The notes beneath the pieces are model-generated. The model was not told the DNA's origin, ran no database searches, and saw nothing but the letters and a program-made list of their open reading frames with translations. From Candidatus Nitrosopumilus sp. (GTDB lineage Archaea > Thermoproteota > Nitrososphaeria > Nitrososphaerales > Nitrosopumilaceae), in the NCBI GenBank assembly GCA_028351415.1, contig JAOMJV010000003.1, positions 1 through 64,000 of the forward strand: 64,000 bases of DNA, written 5' to 3'. Below, one piece after another: positions 19,087-28,844 of this stretch; the stretch's first letter is position 1; each line of letters begins with the position of its first letter. The translations under genes and the position numbers were made by a program.

Positions 19087-19673
19087 AATTTCTAATTATA
19101 GATAATTATGATTCCTTTGTTTACAACATAGCTCAATACCTCGGTGAGTTGGGAGTTGAATCTGATGTGATTAGAAATGACAAAATTACAATTTCGCAAA
19201 TTAAAGACAACAACTATGATGGAATAATAATTTCTCCTGGTCCTGGAACTCCTGAAGATAAAAAATATTTTGGAATTTGTAGCGATGTGATTAAAGATCT
19301 TGGCCCTACAACTCCTATTTTGGGAGTATGTCTTGGACATCAGGGTATAATTGCTGCATTTGGTGGTAAGGTAACTAATGCAGGATGTGTTAGACATGGA
19401 AAAACAAGTCCAGTTCAACATTCTGATTCAGAATTATTCAAAGATGTAAAAAATCCTTTCAGAGCTACTAGATACCATAGCTTAGTTGGAGACAAAACAA
19501 TAATTCCCGATGTTTTAGAAGTTATAGCTACTGCAAATGATGATGGTGAAATCATGGCAATTAGACATAAGGAATTTTTGATTCAGGGAGTACAATTTCA
19601 TCCCGAATCAATCATGACTGAAGACGGAAAAAAAATTCTAAGTAATTTTATCAGACAGGTTAATGAAAAATGA
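19083..19673 (+). CDS. trpG: Anthranilate synthase component II, glutamine amidotransferase
   Basis: Releases ammonia from glutamine for TrpE. The class I amidotransferase triad is visible: Cys83 in GVCLGHQ, and His-Glu in QFHPESIMTEDG. The SPGPGTPED oxyanion-strand motif is near residue 51. TTG start at 19083 overlaps the trpE stop codon. The length of 196 residues is normal for a stand-alone TrpG. Confidence 0.95.
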   Translation: MKFLIIDNYDSFVYNIAQYLGELGVESDVIRNDKITISQIKDNNYDGIIISPGPGTPEDKKYFGICSDVIKDLGPTTPILGVCLGHQGIIAAFGGKVTNAGCVRHGKTSPVQHSDSELFKDVKNPFRATRYHSLVGDKTIIPDVLEVIATANDDGEIMAIRHKEFLIQGVQFHPESIMTEDGKKILSNFIRQVNEK

Positions 19674-20716
19674 TTTCAGAATATATTTCAAAATTAGAGC
19701 AAAAAATTAATCTAACTTATGATCAGATGGATGAAATCATGTCTGAGGTATTATCTGGCAAAACAAACGATGATCAAAATATGAGTATTTTATCTAATTT
19801 ATCTAAAAAAGGTGAGACTGATGATGAATTACTTGGAATGCTTGATAAAATGCAAGAATTATCTCTAAAAATTACGCCTAAAAATCAAGGAACTATTATT
19901 GACATGTGTGGTACTGGGGGGGACAAACTTCAAACATTCAATATTTCTACTACTGCGTCTTTTGTAGTTGCAGCTGCTGGGGGAATTGTAGCAAAACATG
20001 GGAATAGATCAAGCTCTGGAATTTCAGGAAGTGCAGATATTTTTGAATATTTTGGTTATGATCTAAATGCTGAACCTTCTGCTATTGCGGACATCTTGGA
20101 AAGTCATAGAATTTGTTTTATGTTTGCACAAAAATTTCATCCTGCAATGAAACATGTTTCTTTAGCAAGAAAAAAATTGGCAAGTCGAACTGCGTTTAAT
20201 TTACTTGGACCCTTATCTAATCCTGCCAATGTAAAAAATCAACTAATCGGTGTTTTTTCAAATGAGTTTCTTACTAGACTGCCTCAAATTCTTAAAAGAA
20301 AAGGAGTAGAGAATATAATGGCTGTTAGGTCTAATGATGGAATGGATGAATTTTCTACTAGTTCGACAAATAGCATATGCATTTTAAAAAATAACGTTGC
20401 ATCTGTTAATTCAATTGATCCTGAATTTCTTGGTTTGCATAAATCATCCTTAAAAGATATTCAAATCAAAACTAAACAAAATGCAATTGAATCTTTTGTC
20501 GGGGTGTTGAATAATACATCTAACCAATCCATGATTGAAACCACTGCATTAAATGCAGCTGGCGGATTACTGGTTGGAAATGTTGTGAATAGTTTTGAGG
20601 AAGGAGTTGAACTTGCACTAAATACTATTAATGACGGCAAGGCGATGAACTTATTGGAGAAATTTGTGGCTAATACTGGAGATATTGAAAAATTAAAGGA
20701 GATAACTAATGGCTGA
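19670..20716 (+). CDS. trpD: Anthranilate phosphoribosyltransferase
   Basis: Joins anthranilate and PRPP to give phosphoribosylanthranilate. The family motifs CGTGGDKLQTFNIST and KHGNRSSSGISGSAD are present, and the PRPP-binding region follows. The 348 residues match the family. ATGA overlap with the trpG stop (19670-19673) indicates translational coupling. Confidence 0.95.
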   Translation: MISEYISKLEQKINLTYDQMDEIMSEVLSGKTNDDQNMSILSNLSKKGETDDELLGMLDKMQELSLKITPKNQGTIIDMCGTGGDKLQTFNISTTASFVVAAAGGIVAKHGNRSSSGISGSADIFEYFGYDLNAEPSAIADILESHRICFMFAQKFHPAMKHVSLARKKLASRTAFNLLGPLSNPANVKNQLIGVFSNEFLTRLPQILKRKGVENIMAVRSNDGMDEFSTSSTNSICILKNNVASVNSIDPEFLGLHKSSLKDIQIKTKQNAIESFVGVLNNTSNQSMIETTALNAAGGLLVGNVVNSFEEGVELALNTINDGKAMNLLEKFVANTGDIEKLKEITNG

Positions 20717-21485
20717 AAATATTTTAAAAAAATTAGTAAATAATTCTCAAATTGCAATTGATGATGGAGTTTATGATGTTGACGTAAATCTAAAAAAATC
20801 TAATCACGATTTTAAAGAAATCATTACATCCAATCCACGTGCAACATTGCTTACTGAGGTAAAATTTTCATCTCCATCATTAGGTAAAATTAGAACAATT
20901 GGGGATCCTACTGTTATTGCAAAACAAATGATTGCTGGTGGTTCCAAGGCATTGTCTATCTTGACCCAACCACACCTGTTTAACGGTTCTCCCGAATACT
21001 TCATCAAAGTAAGGCAAGAAGTAGACGTACCATTACTTATGAAGGATATCATGATTGATAAAATTCAGATTGACACTGCAAAAAAAATTGGTGCTGATTA
21101 CATGCTGGTAATTCAATCTCTCTTTGATCAAAAATTCCTTACAGACATTGACGACTTCATAGGTTATGGACATAAACAAGGTTTGAATATTTTACTTGAA
21201 GTTCATACTAGAGAAGAATTTCAAAATGCCTTAAAAACTGAAGCTGATATTATTGGAATCAATAATCGAAATTTAGATACTTTGGAAATTGATCTTAAAA
21301 CTACTGAATCAGTCTTATCTGGATATGATGATTCTAGACTTATCTTATCTGAAAGTGGAATTAATACCTCAGAAGACATTCAATACCTCAAAAAGTCTGG
21401 TGCTAACGCATTTTTGATAGGTTCAAGTATAATGAAAAGCGATAATATTGAAGAGCAAGTAAGAAAATTGGTGAACTCAATATGA
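20709..21485 (+). CDS. trpC: Indole-3-glycerol phosphate synthase
   Basis: Closes the indole ring from carboxyphenylamino-deoxyribulose phosphate. A TIM barrel of 258 residues with [12 protein letters not shown] (catalytic Lys), [20 protein letters not shown] and [10 protein letters not shown] blocks. Not fused to TrpF. Starts at ATG 20709 within the last codons of trpD (8-nt overlap). Confidence 0.95.
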   Translation: MAENILKKLVNNSQIAIDDGVYDVDVNLKKSNHDFKEIITSNPRATLLTEVKFSSPSLGKIRTIGDPTVIAKQMIAGGSKALSILTQPHLFNGSPEYFIKVRQEVDVPLLMKDIMIDKIQIDTAKKIGADYMLVIQSLFDQKFLTDIDDFIGYGHKQGLNILLEVHTREEFQNALKTEADIIGINNRNLDTLEIDLKTTESVLSGYDDSRLILSESGINTSEDIQYLKKSGANAFLIGSSIMKSDNIEEQVRKLVNSI

Positions 21486-22675
21486 AATATCCTAAAAACG
21501 GCAAATTTGGGGAATTTGGTGGACAATATATTCCAGAAACTTTAGTCCCTGCTATTGAGGAATTAGAAGAAAATTATTTAAAATTTAAAGACGATAGAAA
21601 ATTTAAAGAGGAATTAGATTATTACCTAAAAGTGTATGCTGGAAGACCTACTCCACTATACTATGCAAAGAATCTATCTGAAAAATTAGGCGGTGCTAAA
21701 ATCTATCTTAAACGGGAGGATCTATTGCACGGGGGAGCTCATAAAATTAACAATACATTAGGTCAGGCACTTTTAGCAAAAAAAATGAACAAGAAAAGAA
21801 TTATTGCAGAAACTGGTGCTGGACAACACGGTGTTGCAACTGCAATGGCATGTGCTGCATTGGGATTAAAGGCTGAAGTGTACATGGGGTACAAGGATAC
21901 AATTCGACAAAAACAAAATGTCTACCGCATGAACATGCTAGGTTCTAAAGTACATCCTGTAAAGTCCGGTTCCAAGACACTAAAAGACGCAATTAATGAA
22001 GCAATCAGAGATTGGATTACGAATGTGGAGAATACGTATTACTTGTTAGGTTCTGCAGTTGGACCACACCCGTACCCTGTAATGGTTAGAGATTTTCAAA
22101 GTGTAATTGGTAATGAAATTAAATCACAAATGAAAAAAATTAACAATAAGGAACCTGACGTTGTAATTGCATGTGTTGGAGGCGGTTCTAACGCTATTGG
22201 CACGTTCTATCCTTTGGTTGATACCAGTGCTGAAATTATTGGAGTTGAGGCAGCTGGTATGGGACTAAAATCAAAATTACATTCTGCAACATTATCCGCA
22301 GGAAGTAAAGGTGTGCTTCACGGAATGATGACCTATTTACTTCAAGATGGTGAGGGTCAAATCACTGAAACACATAGCATTTCAGCTGGATTGGACTATC
22401 CTGGCGTTGGACCTGAACATGCATACTACAAAGATACCAAGCGTGTAAAGTATCACTCAGCTACTGATGCTGAAGTGTTGGATGCATTTCTAACTCTAAC
22501 TAGAACTGAGGGTATCATTCCTGCTTTAGAATCCTCTCATGCGATATCAGAAGCAATGAAAGTTGCAAAAAAGGGAAAACCTTCTGAATCCATCGTTGTA
22601 ACACTTTCAGGTAGAGGTGATAAGGATGTTGAAGAAGTTCAAAAATATTTAGACGCAGGTGCTAAAACTAAATAA
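21482..22675 (+). CDS. trpB: Tryptophan synthase beta subunit (TrpB1 type)
   Basis: Makes tryptophan from indole and serine using PLP. PLP-binding Lys88 lies in [13 protein letters not shown] and the phosphate loop is GGGSNAIG. The N-terminus [15 protein letters not shown] marks the TrpB1 form, which normally pairs with TrpA. It overlaps trpC by 4 nt and ends the plus-strand run; trpA does not follow. Confidence 0.95.
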   Translation: MKYPKNGKFGEFGGQYIPETLVPAIEELEENYLKFKDDRKFKEELDYYLKVYAGRPTPLYYAKNLSEKLGGAKIYLKREDLLHGGAHKINNTLGQALLAKKMNKKRIIAETGAGQHGVATAMACAALGLKAEVYMGYKDTIRQKQNVYRMNMLGSKVHPVKSGSKTLKDAINEAIRDWITNVENTYYLLGSAVGPHPYPVMVRDFQSVIGNEIKSQMKKINNKEPDVVIACVGGGSNAIGTFYPLVDTSAEIIGVEAAGMGLKSKLHSATLSAGSKGVLHGMMTYLLQDGEGQITETHSISAGLDYPGVGPEHAYYKDTKRVKYHSATDAEVLDAFLTLTRTEGIIPALESSHAISEAMKVAKKGKPSESIVVTLSGRGDKDVEEVQKYLDAGAKTK

Positions 22676-22696
22676 TAAATTAATATATTTCTGAGT

Positions 22697-23386
22697 TTAC
22701 TTTATTGACTTAACATAATCTTCAAGTTTTTGTTTCTTTTCTTCAGGTGATGCTGTTAGAAGTCCTTTCCACTTATCTTTCATTTCAAGTTTTTGTTGTT
22801 CCTTTTCTCCTTCAGACATTACATCCCATTGTAATTTCATTTGCATAAAGTGCATAATCATTGCAGCCTTGTCTGGAATCGATAATGATTTCCAGGCCTC
22901 TCCCATTTCTTTAAACTGCTTTTTCTTTTCAGCAATTTGTTCTGGGGTCATGTCCTTGTAATAATCTCTCATTTTTTTATCATGTTTATCATCACTATTG
23001 TTGTCACTGTGCTTTTTCTTTTTGTTGGAATCAAAAGATTTTGCATCTGTGACATAAAGTACGTCTCCACTACCTGCATCAACTAGAACTTTACTATATT
23101 CGTGGTCATCATTTGTCATGACTACTTTGTAAACCAGATATCCGTTAATTGAAGAAAGTTTTGCATACATGCTTTTGCTATCTGCTACATTATTTTCAGC
23201 GATGGTCATTGCATCTACTAATGTAATTTGAGTTAGATTTGAGTAATCTTCATTATTTCCAACTGGAATAGTTCCTTCAATATTTGGATATTTTGTTTTA
23301 TCCCAATCTGCAAATGCTGGTGACAATCCTATTGTACTAACTACTGCTACCGTTACCAATATTGCAATAATATTTTTTGAAACCAT
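22697..23386 (-). CDS. Secreted PepSY-like protein, 229 aa
   Basis: Signal peptide (V-S-K-N-I-I-A-I-L-V-T-V-A-V, cut after A-F-A near residue 26). Residues about 50-115 (Q-I-T-L-V-D-A-M-T-I-A-E to L-V-D-A-G-S-G-D-V-L-Y-V) look like a PepSY domain, found in exported protease inhibitors or regulators. The rest is a charged helical region with two similar blocks (K-K-Q-F-K-E-M-G and K-W-K-G-L-L). It converges on trpB with 21 nt between. Confidence 0.7.
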   Translation of the reverse strand: MVSKNIIAILVTVAVVSTIGLSPAFADWDKTKYPNIEGTIPVGNNEDYSNLTQITLVDAMTIAENNVADSKSMYAKLSSINGYLVYKVVMTNDDHEYSKVLVDAGSGDVLYVTDAKSFDSNKKKKHSDNNSDDKHDKKMRDYYKDMTPEQIAEKKKQFKEMGEAWKSLSIPDKAAMIMHFMQMKLQWDVMSEGEKEQQKLEMKDKWKGLLTASPEEKKQKLEDYVKSIK

Positions 23387-23534
23387 TTAATTAAATTCAA
23401 TTTTACGAATATAAAAGATAATCGTATAATTTGTTCTAGTTTACAAAAATAATTGTCTGATACATGAAGTAATTTCTTTGCATCATAATTTTTACCACTA
23501 GTTTATTTTGTATGTAGATAATAATTTTATTTTT

Positions 23535-23684
23535 TTAACTCTGTTTTTTTAACAATGCCTCTTCTGGTGTTTTTTCATTATTTGACTCCCAATGCCAACT
23601 GTGATGTTTTTTCCAATGTGATTCTAATTCTTCAGTTGTTGGTTCTTTACCTAAGGGACTACCGCACATTTTACACTGTTTCAT
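23535..23684 (-). CDS. C2H2-like small zinc protein, 49 aa
   Basis: Pattern C-K-M-C-G then H-W-K-K-H-H-S-W-H gives a C2H2-like site. I chose the internal ATG (23684) because a GGAG sequence lies about 9 nt before it and the zinc motif follows at once; the frame also opens further up at 23735 (66 residues). It is one of several such mini zinc proteins in the window. Confidence 0.6.
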   Translation of the reverse strand: MKQCKMCGSPLGKEPTTEELESHWKKHHSWHWESNNEKTPEEALLKKQS

Positions 23685-23786
23685 TTTTTTACATCTCCAT
23701 ATTTCTTTTTCTTTGGTATGATTATTGGATGGCATTGAACTGGAAAATTTTCTTCATCCATTACGTGTATCTGTTCTTATGATGAA

Positions 23787-24164
23787 TTAAGAGTTTTGTG
23801 TTTTATTATTTTCTTTTTTAATTGGTTTTTTATTTAATTTTACAGATGATTTTTTCTTATTTCTAAACCTGTCTCTGTTTCTAATTCTTTCTAATTCCAT
23901 TATCTGATATGTTTTTTCACATTCGCATAATTTCATATCTCCTGTATTTTGATCATGTATTGATTCTATGCTTCCATTAAATAATAACTCCCCAACCACT
24001 TCCCATGCTCTGCTTTCTGAAATTTCAAATTTAAAATTGATTGTAGAAACTTTTGTAAAATAGCCATTTTTTGAATTTCTTAAAATAAACTGCTCTATTT
24101 TTTGTTCTACAGTTAGAGTAGGTCCAGTGTTTCGAAATTTTCTAAATGGTTTTCTTTCAGACAT
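23787..24164 (-). CDS. Hypothetical basic protein, 125 aa
   Basis: Residues about 18-75 (V-E-Q-K-I-E-Q-F-I-L-R-N then F-T-K-V-S-T-I and S-E-S-R-A-W-E-V-V-G-E-L-L) are compatible with a small winged-helix domain. The C-terminal 45 residues are very basic (R-N-R-D-R-F-R-N-K-K-K) and probably bind nucleic acid or are disordered. It is 29 nt downstream of the 24194 gene on the same strand. Confidence 0.5.
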   Translation of the reverse strand: MSERKPFRKFRNTGPTLTVEQKIEQFILRNSKNGYFTKVSTINFKFEISESRAWEVVGELLFNGSIESIHDQNTGDMKLCECEKTYQIMELERIRNRDRFRNKKKSSVKLNKKPIKKENNKTQNS

Positions 24165-24193
24165 GTTTACTTGATTATTTTCTCATATTTTAC

Positions 24194-24790
24194 CTAATCT
24201 TCTGCATTGATTGTGTCTGGATCATTGTTTCCTGGTAGATATGTGTCTCCAAGCATGCCTTTCATTTTTTCATCAAACTCTTCTTGTAATCTTGTCAAAT
24301 ACATCTCTGCCTCTGTCTGATCCTCTGGAATTCCTGTATCTGTATCATAATTGAACCCAGTTGCCAAATGGTAAAATTCTTCAAAAAATTCTTTGCAATC
24401 AATCACATCTGCATTTCTATCTATTGATATTACAAAACAATCCTTATCTTGTCTAAGATTAAGGCAAACCTCTTCCTCAATCATGGTGTCTACAATAGTT
24501 GCCATTAGATATGGGATAAATTTTGTATCTAGTTGTTTTTTACCCTTACTTGCTATCCATAATTCTTCACCTTCCAATAAATTATCAAATGTTCTAACAG
24601 CCACATCCCTGACATCTGAATCCAAATGTGTTGATTTTGATTCCCATAAACTTTCATCATATTTTCCTGGTTCTGCATAAAGCATATCAAAAGTTAGATT
24701 TTCATTAATCTCTTCAAATTCCCATACTTGTTTATTTGTCCACATTGGTGAAAACTCATTAATTATTTTTTTTGTTAATTGATTCAACAT
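24194..24790 (-). CDS. Conserved hypothetical protein, 198 aa, acidic
   Basis: A soluble, acidic, mostly helical protein with no recognised domain. Aromatic-rich N-terminus (F-S-P-M-W-T-N-K-Q-V-W-E-F-E-E). It is in a minus-strand run with the zinc protein upstream (28 nt gap) and the basic protein downstream, so the three may be one transcript. Confidence 0.6.
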   Translation of the reverse strand: MLNQLTKKIINEFSPMWTNKQVWEFEEINENLTFDMLYAEPGKYDESLWESKSTHLDSDVRDVAVRTFDNLLEGEELWIASKGKKQLDTKFIPYLMATIVDTMIEEEVCLNLRQDKDCFVISIDRNADVIDCKEFFEEFYHLATGFNYDTDTGIPEDQTEAEMYLTRLQEEFDEKMKGMLGDTYLPGNNDPDTINAED

Positions 24791-24818
24791 GTAGCCTATT
24801 ATTCTCTATTGTTTAATC

Positions 24819-25031
24819 TTATCTCAAACTATTATTTGCTGATTTTAAAAATTCTATTGTACATTCTGCTAATCCCTTATCCGAATGATCTTTAATTTCA
24901 TGTTTGCAGTTAGGACATGTACCTTTTTGCTCTTCTACAAATTCTTCTCCTACTTGCTTCATACAACATTCCATTAATTCTTCAGTTGAATGTGATTCCA
25001 TGGATAACTTACACGTTGGACATTCAGTCAT
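24819..25031 (-). CDS. Double zinc-knuckle protein, 70 aa
   Basis: Two repeated modules: C-P-T-C-K-L-S-M-E-S-H near the start and C-P-N-C-K-H-E-I-K-D-H after residue 38, each followed by an L-x-E-C helix, so it looks like an internal duplication of a C3H-type site. Fits the small zinc proteins common in this lineage. ATG at 25031. Confidence 0.7.
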   Translation of the reverse strand: MTECPTCKLSMESHSTEELMECCMKQVGEEFVEEQKGTCPNCKHEIKDHSDKGLAECTIEFLKSANNSLR

Positions 25032-25188
25032 TTTCTTAATTCTAATTTATTTTATGCCCCTAATAATATTTGATCTATTCTAAAATAATTACAAATATTG
25101 ATTTTTTTTAAAACAATTATAAGTTATTTTCAAATAAAGCAGAATGTCACTCTTGCATAATTCTCATATTTGGCCGCATTTTCTATTT

Positions 25189-25275
25189 TTATGCAAATAA
25201 TATTATTAACCCAACAGCTGATGCTGCTAGAGAAATTCCCATACATACATAAAATTTTATAAATTTTATATCCAT
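25189..25275 (-). CDS. Possible 28-aa membrane peptide
   Basis: An ATG frame with one hydrophobic span (M-G-I-S-L-A-A-S-A-V-G-L-I-I-L-F) after a basic-aromatic start. Divergent with the small frame at 25281. Tentative. Confidence 0.25.
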   Translation of the reverse strand: MDIKFIKFYVCMGISLAASAVGLIILFA

Positions 25276-25280
25276 GTTAT

Positions 25281-25406
25281 ATGCTAAAAACATCTAAAAT
25301 TAATACTTTAGAATTCTGGAAACAGGCAAATTTGAACATTTTGCATCGACTCTTTGGGAGTTACGGAAATGATCTAACTCGTTACCTCCTGCTTCCAATA
25401 TTCTAA
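25281..25406 (+). CDS. Possible 41-aa amphipathic protein
   Basis: An ATG-started frame, M-L-K-T-S-K-I-N-T-L-E-F-W-K-Q then a part rich in Leu, Arg and Asn ending R-Y-L-L-L-P-I-F. GC is higher here than in the spacers on each side, which favours coding. No homologue recognised. Confidence 0.35.
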   Translation: MLKTSKINTLEFWKQANLNILHRLFGSYGNDLTRYLLLPIF

Positions 25407-25578
25407 TGATTATAATTTTAAAAAATTGTTAAAATAAAAAATGTCATATGAATTCATCAAAATGGGTTGAAAAAATTATGTTATTTTTATAATTGAGCCT
25501 GTGTTTCATTCTTTTTATCATTTTTAGAAAATAAATAATTCCCAATAATTTTATTCTCACTTAACAATCGTTATAATT

Positions 25579-26115
25579 ATGAGTGAAAATCATGTTATTG
25601 CTTGGACAAGTGATTATTCTTTAAAATGGTCTGATTTTAAAGCCGAGTTGAACCCTGCAGTATTTGAGGATTCTCACAGCGCTATAAAATATGGGTTTAC
25701 GTGGACAGTTAACTCTGATAAAGTAAATGACGAAGTAGTTTTTTTAATTGATAGTATCAAAACTGTCACGGAATTTCATCCTTTATTGTCATGGGTTAGA
25801 GAATCTGAATCCAACGATAATTTATTAAAACATGAACAAGGTCATTTTGATTTGGCTGAAATGCTTAGGAGGGATCATAACGTTGTGTTTGAAAATAAAT
25901 TTTATCATAAAGTTTTTGAGACACGTGGCCAGAATGACGCGCAACGAAAACAATTCGCTAAATTAGATTCAGGTAAAATGATTTCAAATGAATTAGATGA
26001 ACTAAGTTTGATTTTAGCAAAAAATCGTAAAGAATATGATGCGGAAACCGAATATGGTCAAAATATTCCAAATCAATTAAAATTTACAAATATTTTTAAA
26101 AATCTACAACCTTAA
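25579..26115 (+). CDS. Putative zinc metallopeptidase, DUF922-like, 178 aa
   Basis: The motif LLKHEQGHFDLAE carries HExxH (His85, Glu86, His89), the zinc-binding site of gluzincin-like peptidases, and the H-F-D-x-x-E extension typical of DUF922 proteins. The N-terminus has the D-Y-S-L-K-W-S-D-F pattern of that family. Bacterial members are exported, but no signal peptide is visible here, so this one probably acts in the cytosol. ATG at 25579. Confidence 0.75.
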   Translation: MSENHVIAWTSDYSLKWSDFKAELNPAVFEDSHSAIKYGFTWTVNSDKVNDEVVFLIDSIKTVTEFHPLLSWVRESESNDNLLKHEQGHFDLAEMLRRDHNVVFENKFYHKVFETRGQNDAQRKQFAKLDSGKMISNELDELSLILAKNRKEYDAETEYGQNIPNQLKFTNIFKNLQP

Positions 26116-26457
26116 CCCCCAAAAACATTTTTCATATGTGATTTGTCATAATTTTATTTTTAATTATTGAGTTTATGTAATTTACAAAACTCCTATCGAT
26201 GTTTTGAATAAAAATTTATGTTCTTTTTCTAACTCAGGTTTAAAATTAATTTTACCTGTTTAATTAAAATCTGATATTTTTTATCAATTTTAATCATACA
26301 AAATAAACTGTCTATGACTTTATATTTTTGGAGTATTTTGTTGCAAGATTTGTCTGATGATAGTTCAATCTAGTCTGTACCAATTTTTATGCAACATTGT
26401 AAACTGGCTTAATTCTAAATTTTAGATTATTTTTTAGTTTGTACGATCAATTTTTGC
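26116..26457. other. AT-rich spacer, 342 bases
   Basis: No gene, repeat or structured island seen on either strand. It holds the 3' ends of the DUF922-like gene and the small zinc-finger gene. Confidence 0.5.
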
Positions 26458-26583
26458 TTACTTTTTTTGTCTATCCTTGTTTTCTTTCTTTCTTTCAGAA
26501 TCTGAATGAATTTCAGCATGCTGGAATAAATCTTCTTTTGAATCAAATATTTGCTCGCAATAGTAACATTGATGCATGAACAT
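26458..26583 (-). CDS. Single C2H2 zinc-finger protein, 41 aa
   Basis: Pattern C-Y-Y-C-E-Q-I-F-D-S-K-E-D-L-F-Q-H-A-E-I-H gives C-x2-C-x12-H-x3-H with Phe and Leu at the classic core positions, so a complete C2H2 finger. A short Lys-rich tail follows. ATG at 26583. Probably binds DNA, RNA or protein alone or as a multimer; unlikely to be chance. Confidence 0.7.
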   Translation of the reverse strand: MFMHQCYYCEQIFDSKEDLFQHAEIHSDSERKKENKDRQKK

Positions 26584-26723
26584 TGTTATGACACAATTGC
26601 TTTTATCACTTTGCTGTATTTAGCTTGAAAACTCAAATAAATGGAGATTTTGTTTATATTTTAATCTGGCAACTAGCGGTTCTACTTCTTTGTTCTATGA
26701 CGTAACAAAAAATAAATTAATTT

Positions 26724-27041
26724 TTAGGGTGTTTGAATTTTAATTTTATTGTTGCACTCGGGAAGTTTTCCTGTTTCATTTTTGAATTGTTCTATTACTT
26801 GTTTATGCTCTTCTTCATGATCATTTGTAAATATCCTTTGATATGATGAAGTTTTTTGCATGCATTCGTCTCCTTCAAATTCTGTATCGACATATTTTGT
26901 AAATGTGGTTTCTAAATTTTTTGTTTCACCGATAAAAATTGGTTCCTTCTTTCTGTTGTATAGTACGTAGACTCCTGATACGGCTTTTACTAATTTCGCA
27001 CTATCAATCCAAACCCTCATTTTATCGTCCAGTAATTCCAT
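26724..27041 (-). CDS. GIY-YIG-like protein lacking the catalytic Arg, 105 aa
   Basis: Residues about 20-50 read S-G-V-Y-V-L-Y-N-R-K-K then I-F-I-G-E-T-K-N-L, which fits the GIY and YIG strands of the nuclease fold. The conserved catalytic Arg expected a few residues after N-L is replaced (E-T-T-F-T-K). The later Glu and Asn-like positions (E-C-N-N-K) are partly kept. It may bind rather than cut nucleic acid. An alternative start is Met8. Confidence 0.5.
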   Translation of the reverse strand: MELLDDKMRVWIDSAKLVKAVSGVYVLYNRKKEPIFIGETKNLETTFTKYVDTEFEGDECMQKTSSYQRIFTNDHEEEHKQVIEQFKNETGKLPECNNKIKIQTP

Positions 27042-27140
27042 AATCTATGGTAATTTGACTAGATATTAAACTAGGATGGTAAGTTCTGTATAGTACAAGA
27101 ACCTTCATGCTTTTAATACCCATAACCGAGATTATCGTGC

Positions 27141-28820
27141 TTGACTCTTTTAGAAAAATTCCCTGATCCCTTTAGTCCGCGCCAAATTCAAAAAGACATA
27201 CTGGATGAAATTGAAGTAAATATTCGATCAGGTTACAAAAAAATAGTTATTTGCGCCCCAACAGGAGTTGGGAAATCTCTAGTTGGCGCAACAATTTCAA
27301 ATTATTTTGATAGTTCTTTCACTGTAACTGCTTCTAAGCATTTGCAAGATCAGTACATCAAGGACATCCAATTTTTAAAACCAGTTAAAGGAAAACAAAA
27401 TTTTTTATGTTTGAAATTAATGAACGCTGAAAAAATAGATGATGATAAAGAGGCAATGCGGTGGGGATTGACTTGTGATAAGGGTCAATGCCAAGAAAGA
27501 ATAAACAAAAACGGAAAGGAGGTAGTTCAAGTCTGTAAATTCAAACCTACAATTAAACAAGTTGAAGATAAAACTCAAGATTCCCTTTCATGTCATTACT
27601 ATTTACAAAAATATGATGCTCTTGTTTCTAAGCACTCTTTATGGAATTACCATGCATTTTTTACCATTATGAAGTATAACAAAAAATTATTTGCTGACTA
27701 TCTTAATAGAAAGGTAACTGTATTTGACGAAGCTCATAAAATCGAAGATCAAATTATTCAATTTGTCGGATTTGATATTTTTGCTGGACAGGTGGACGAA
27801 TGTAATTTAAGCACTGACAGGTACAATTTCACGGATTTAGATTCCATGATTCAACTTACTGATGACATTGCATTTTCGTATGCTAAAAAGATTAAAGATA
27901 TCAAAGAGAGTACCCTATTTCAGAACAATCCTGATTTTGAATTAATTACGGGCTTGGAGCGACGTTACGATAAGGCTGCACAGGCAAAAATTGACATCAT
28001 TGCAGATAAGGATAATTTTGTAGTTAATGATCCCGTAAAAGATATCAATGGTAATTTTAGAACCATATCTGTAAAACCTATTGACATTTCAAAATTTGCA
28101 CATGAATTTTTTGAAACAGAGTATCAAATCTTTATGTCTGCAACAATACACAAATCCAGTTTTTGTGAAAATTTGGGTTTGGAAAAAGATGATGTCGCGT
28201 TTGTTGATACAGCTAAATCTCCATTCCCGTTGGAAAACAGGAAAATTGATCTTCTCAATGTTAGGCGATTAAGTTATGGCTCCACTGAAGAAGACGAGTT
28301 GGAAGTAATAAGGACAATTGATAAAATTTTGGATGACCACTCTGATGAACGTGGATTGATTCTAACTTCTTCAATTCCGAGATGCCATAAAATTATTCGA
28401 CACCTATCTCCAAAAAATACTAGGCGAATTAGACTTTGTCATAGTAAAAACAAAGAGGATAAAACACAAGATGAAGTAATCTCGGAACATTCTTCTGATC
28501 CTACTGGTGTTTTACTTTCGTCATCTCTTTGGGAGGGTGTGGATTTGAAAGATGATTTATCTAGATTTCAAATCATTGCAAAAGTACCCTACCCAAACTA
28601 TACTGAAAAAAGAACAAAAGCAAAAATGAATAAATTTCCTTTGTGGTACACTTCTCAAACACTGACTAAATTATTGCAGGGATTTGGTCGTTCCATAAGA
28701 AGTGACAATGATTGGGCAAGAACATATGTTCTTGACACGGCTGTAAATAATGTATTTTTTAAAGGTCAGCAAATGATACCTAAAGCTTACTATGATGTTT
28801 TAGAAATGGATGAATCTTAG
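27141..28820 (+). CDS. XPD/DinG-type Fe-S DNA helicase
   Basis: A 559-residue superfamily 2 helicase of the Rad3/XPD/DinG group, 5'-3' unwinding in DNA repair. Walker A CAPTGVGKS (about 38-46), DEAH in VFDEAHKIED, then SSSLWEGVDL and QGFGRSIRS (motifs V-VI). Between Walker A and DEAH, cysteines at L-C-L-K, L-T-C-D-K-G-Q-C, V-C-K-F and S-C-H-Y fit the 4Fe-4S domain of this family. TTG start at 27141 gives MTLLEKFPDPFSPR, the usual Q-motif opening. Confidence 0.9.
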   Translation: MTLLEKFPDPFSPRQIQKDILDEIEVNIRSGYKKIVICAPTGVGKSLVGATISNYFDSSFTVTASKHLQDQYIKDIQFLKPVKGKQNFLCLKLMNAEKIDDDKEAMRWGLTCDKGQCQERINKNGKEVVQVCKFKPTIKQVEDKTQDSLSCHYYLQKYDALVSKHSLWNYHAFFTIMKYNKKLFADYLNRKVTVFDEAHKIEDQIIQFVGFDIFAGQVDECNLSTDRYNFTDLDSMIQLTDDIAFSYAKKIKDIKESTLFQNNPDFELITGLERRYDKAAQAKIDIIADKDNFVVNDPVKDINGNFRTISVKPIDISKFAHEFFETEYQIFMSATIHKSSFCENLGLEKDDVAFVDTAKSPFPLENRKIDLLNVRRLSYGSTEEDELEVIRTIDKILDDHSDERGLILTSSIPRCHKIIRHLSPKNTRRIRLCHSKNKEDKTQDEVISEHSSDPTGVLLSSSLWEGVDLKDDLSRFQIIAKVPYPNYTEKRTKAKMNKFPLWYTSQTLTKLLQGFGRSIRSDNDWARTYVLDTAVNNVFFKGQQMIPKAYYDVLEMDES

Positions 28821-28844
28821 TTTACGTTTTTAATTTTTTATTAA

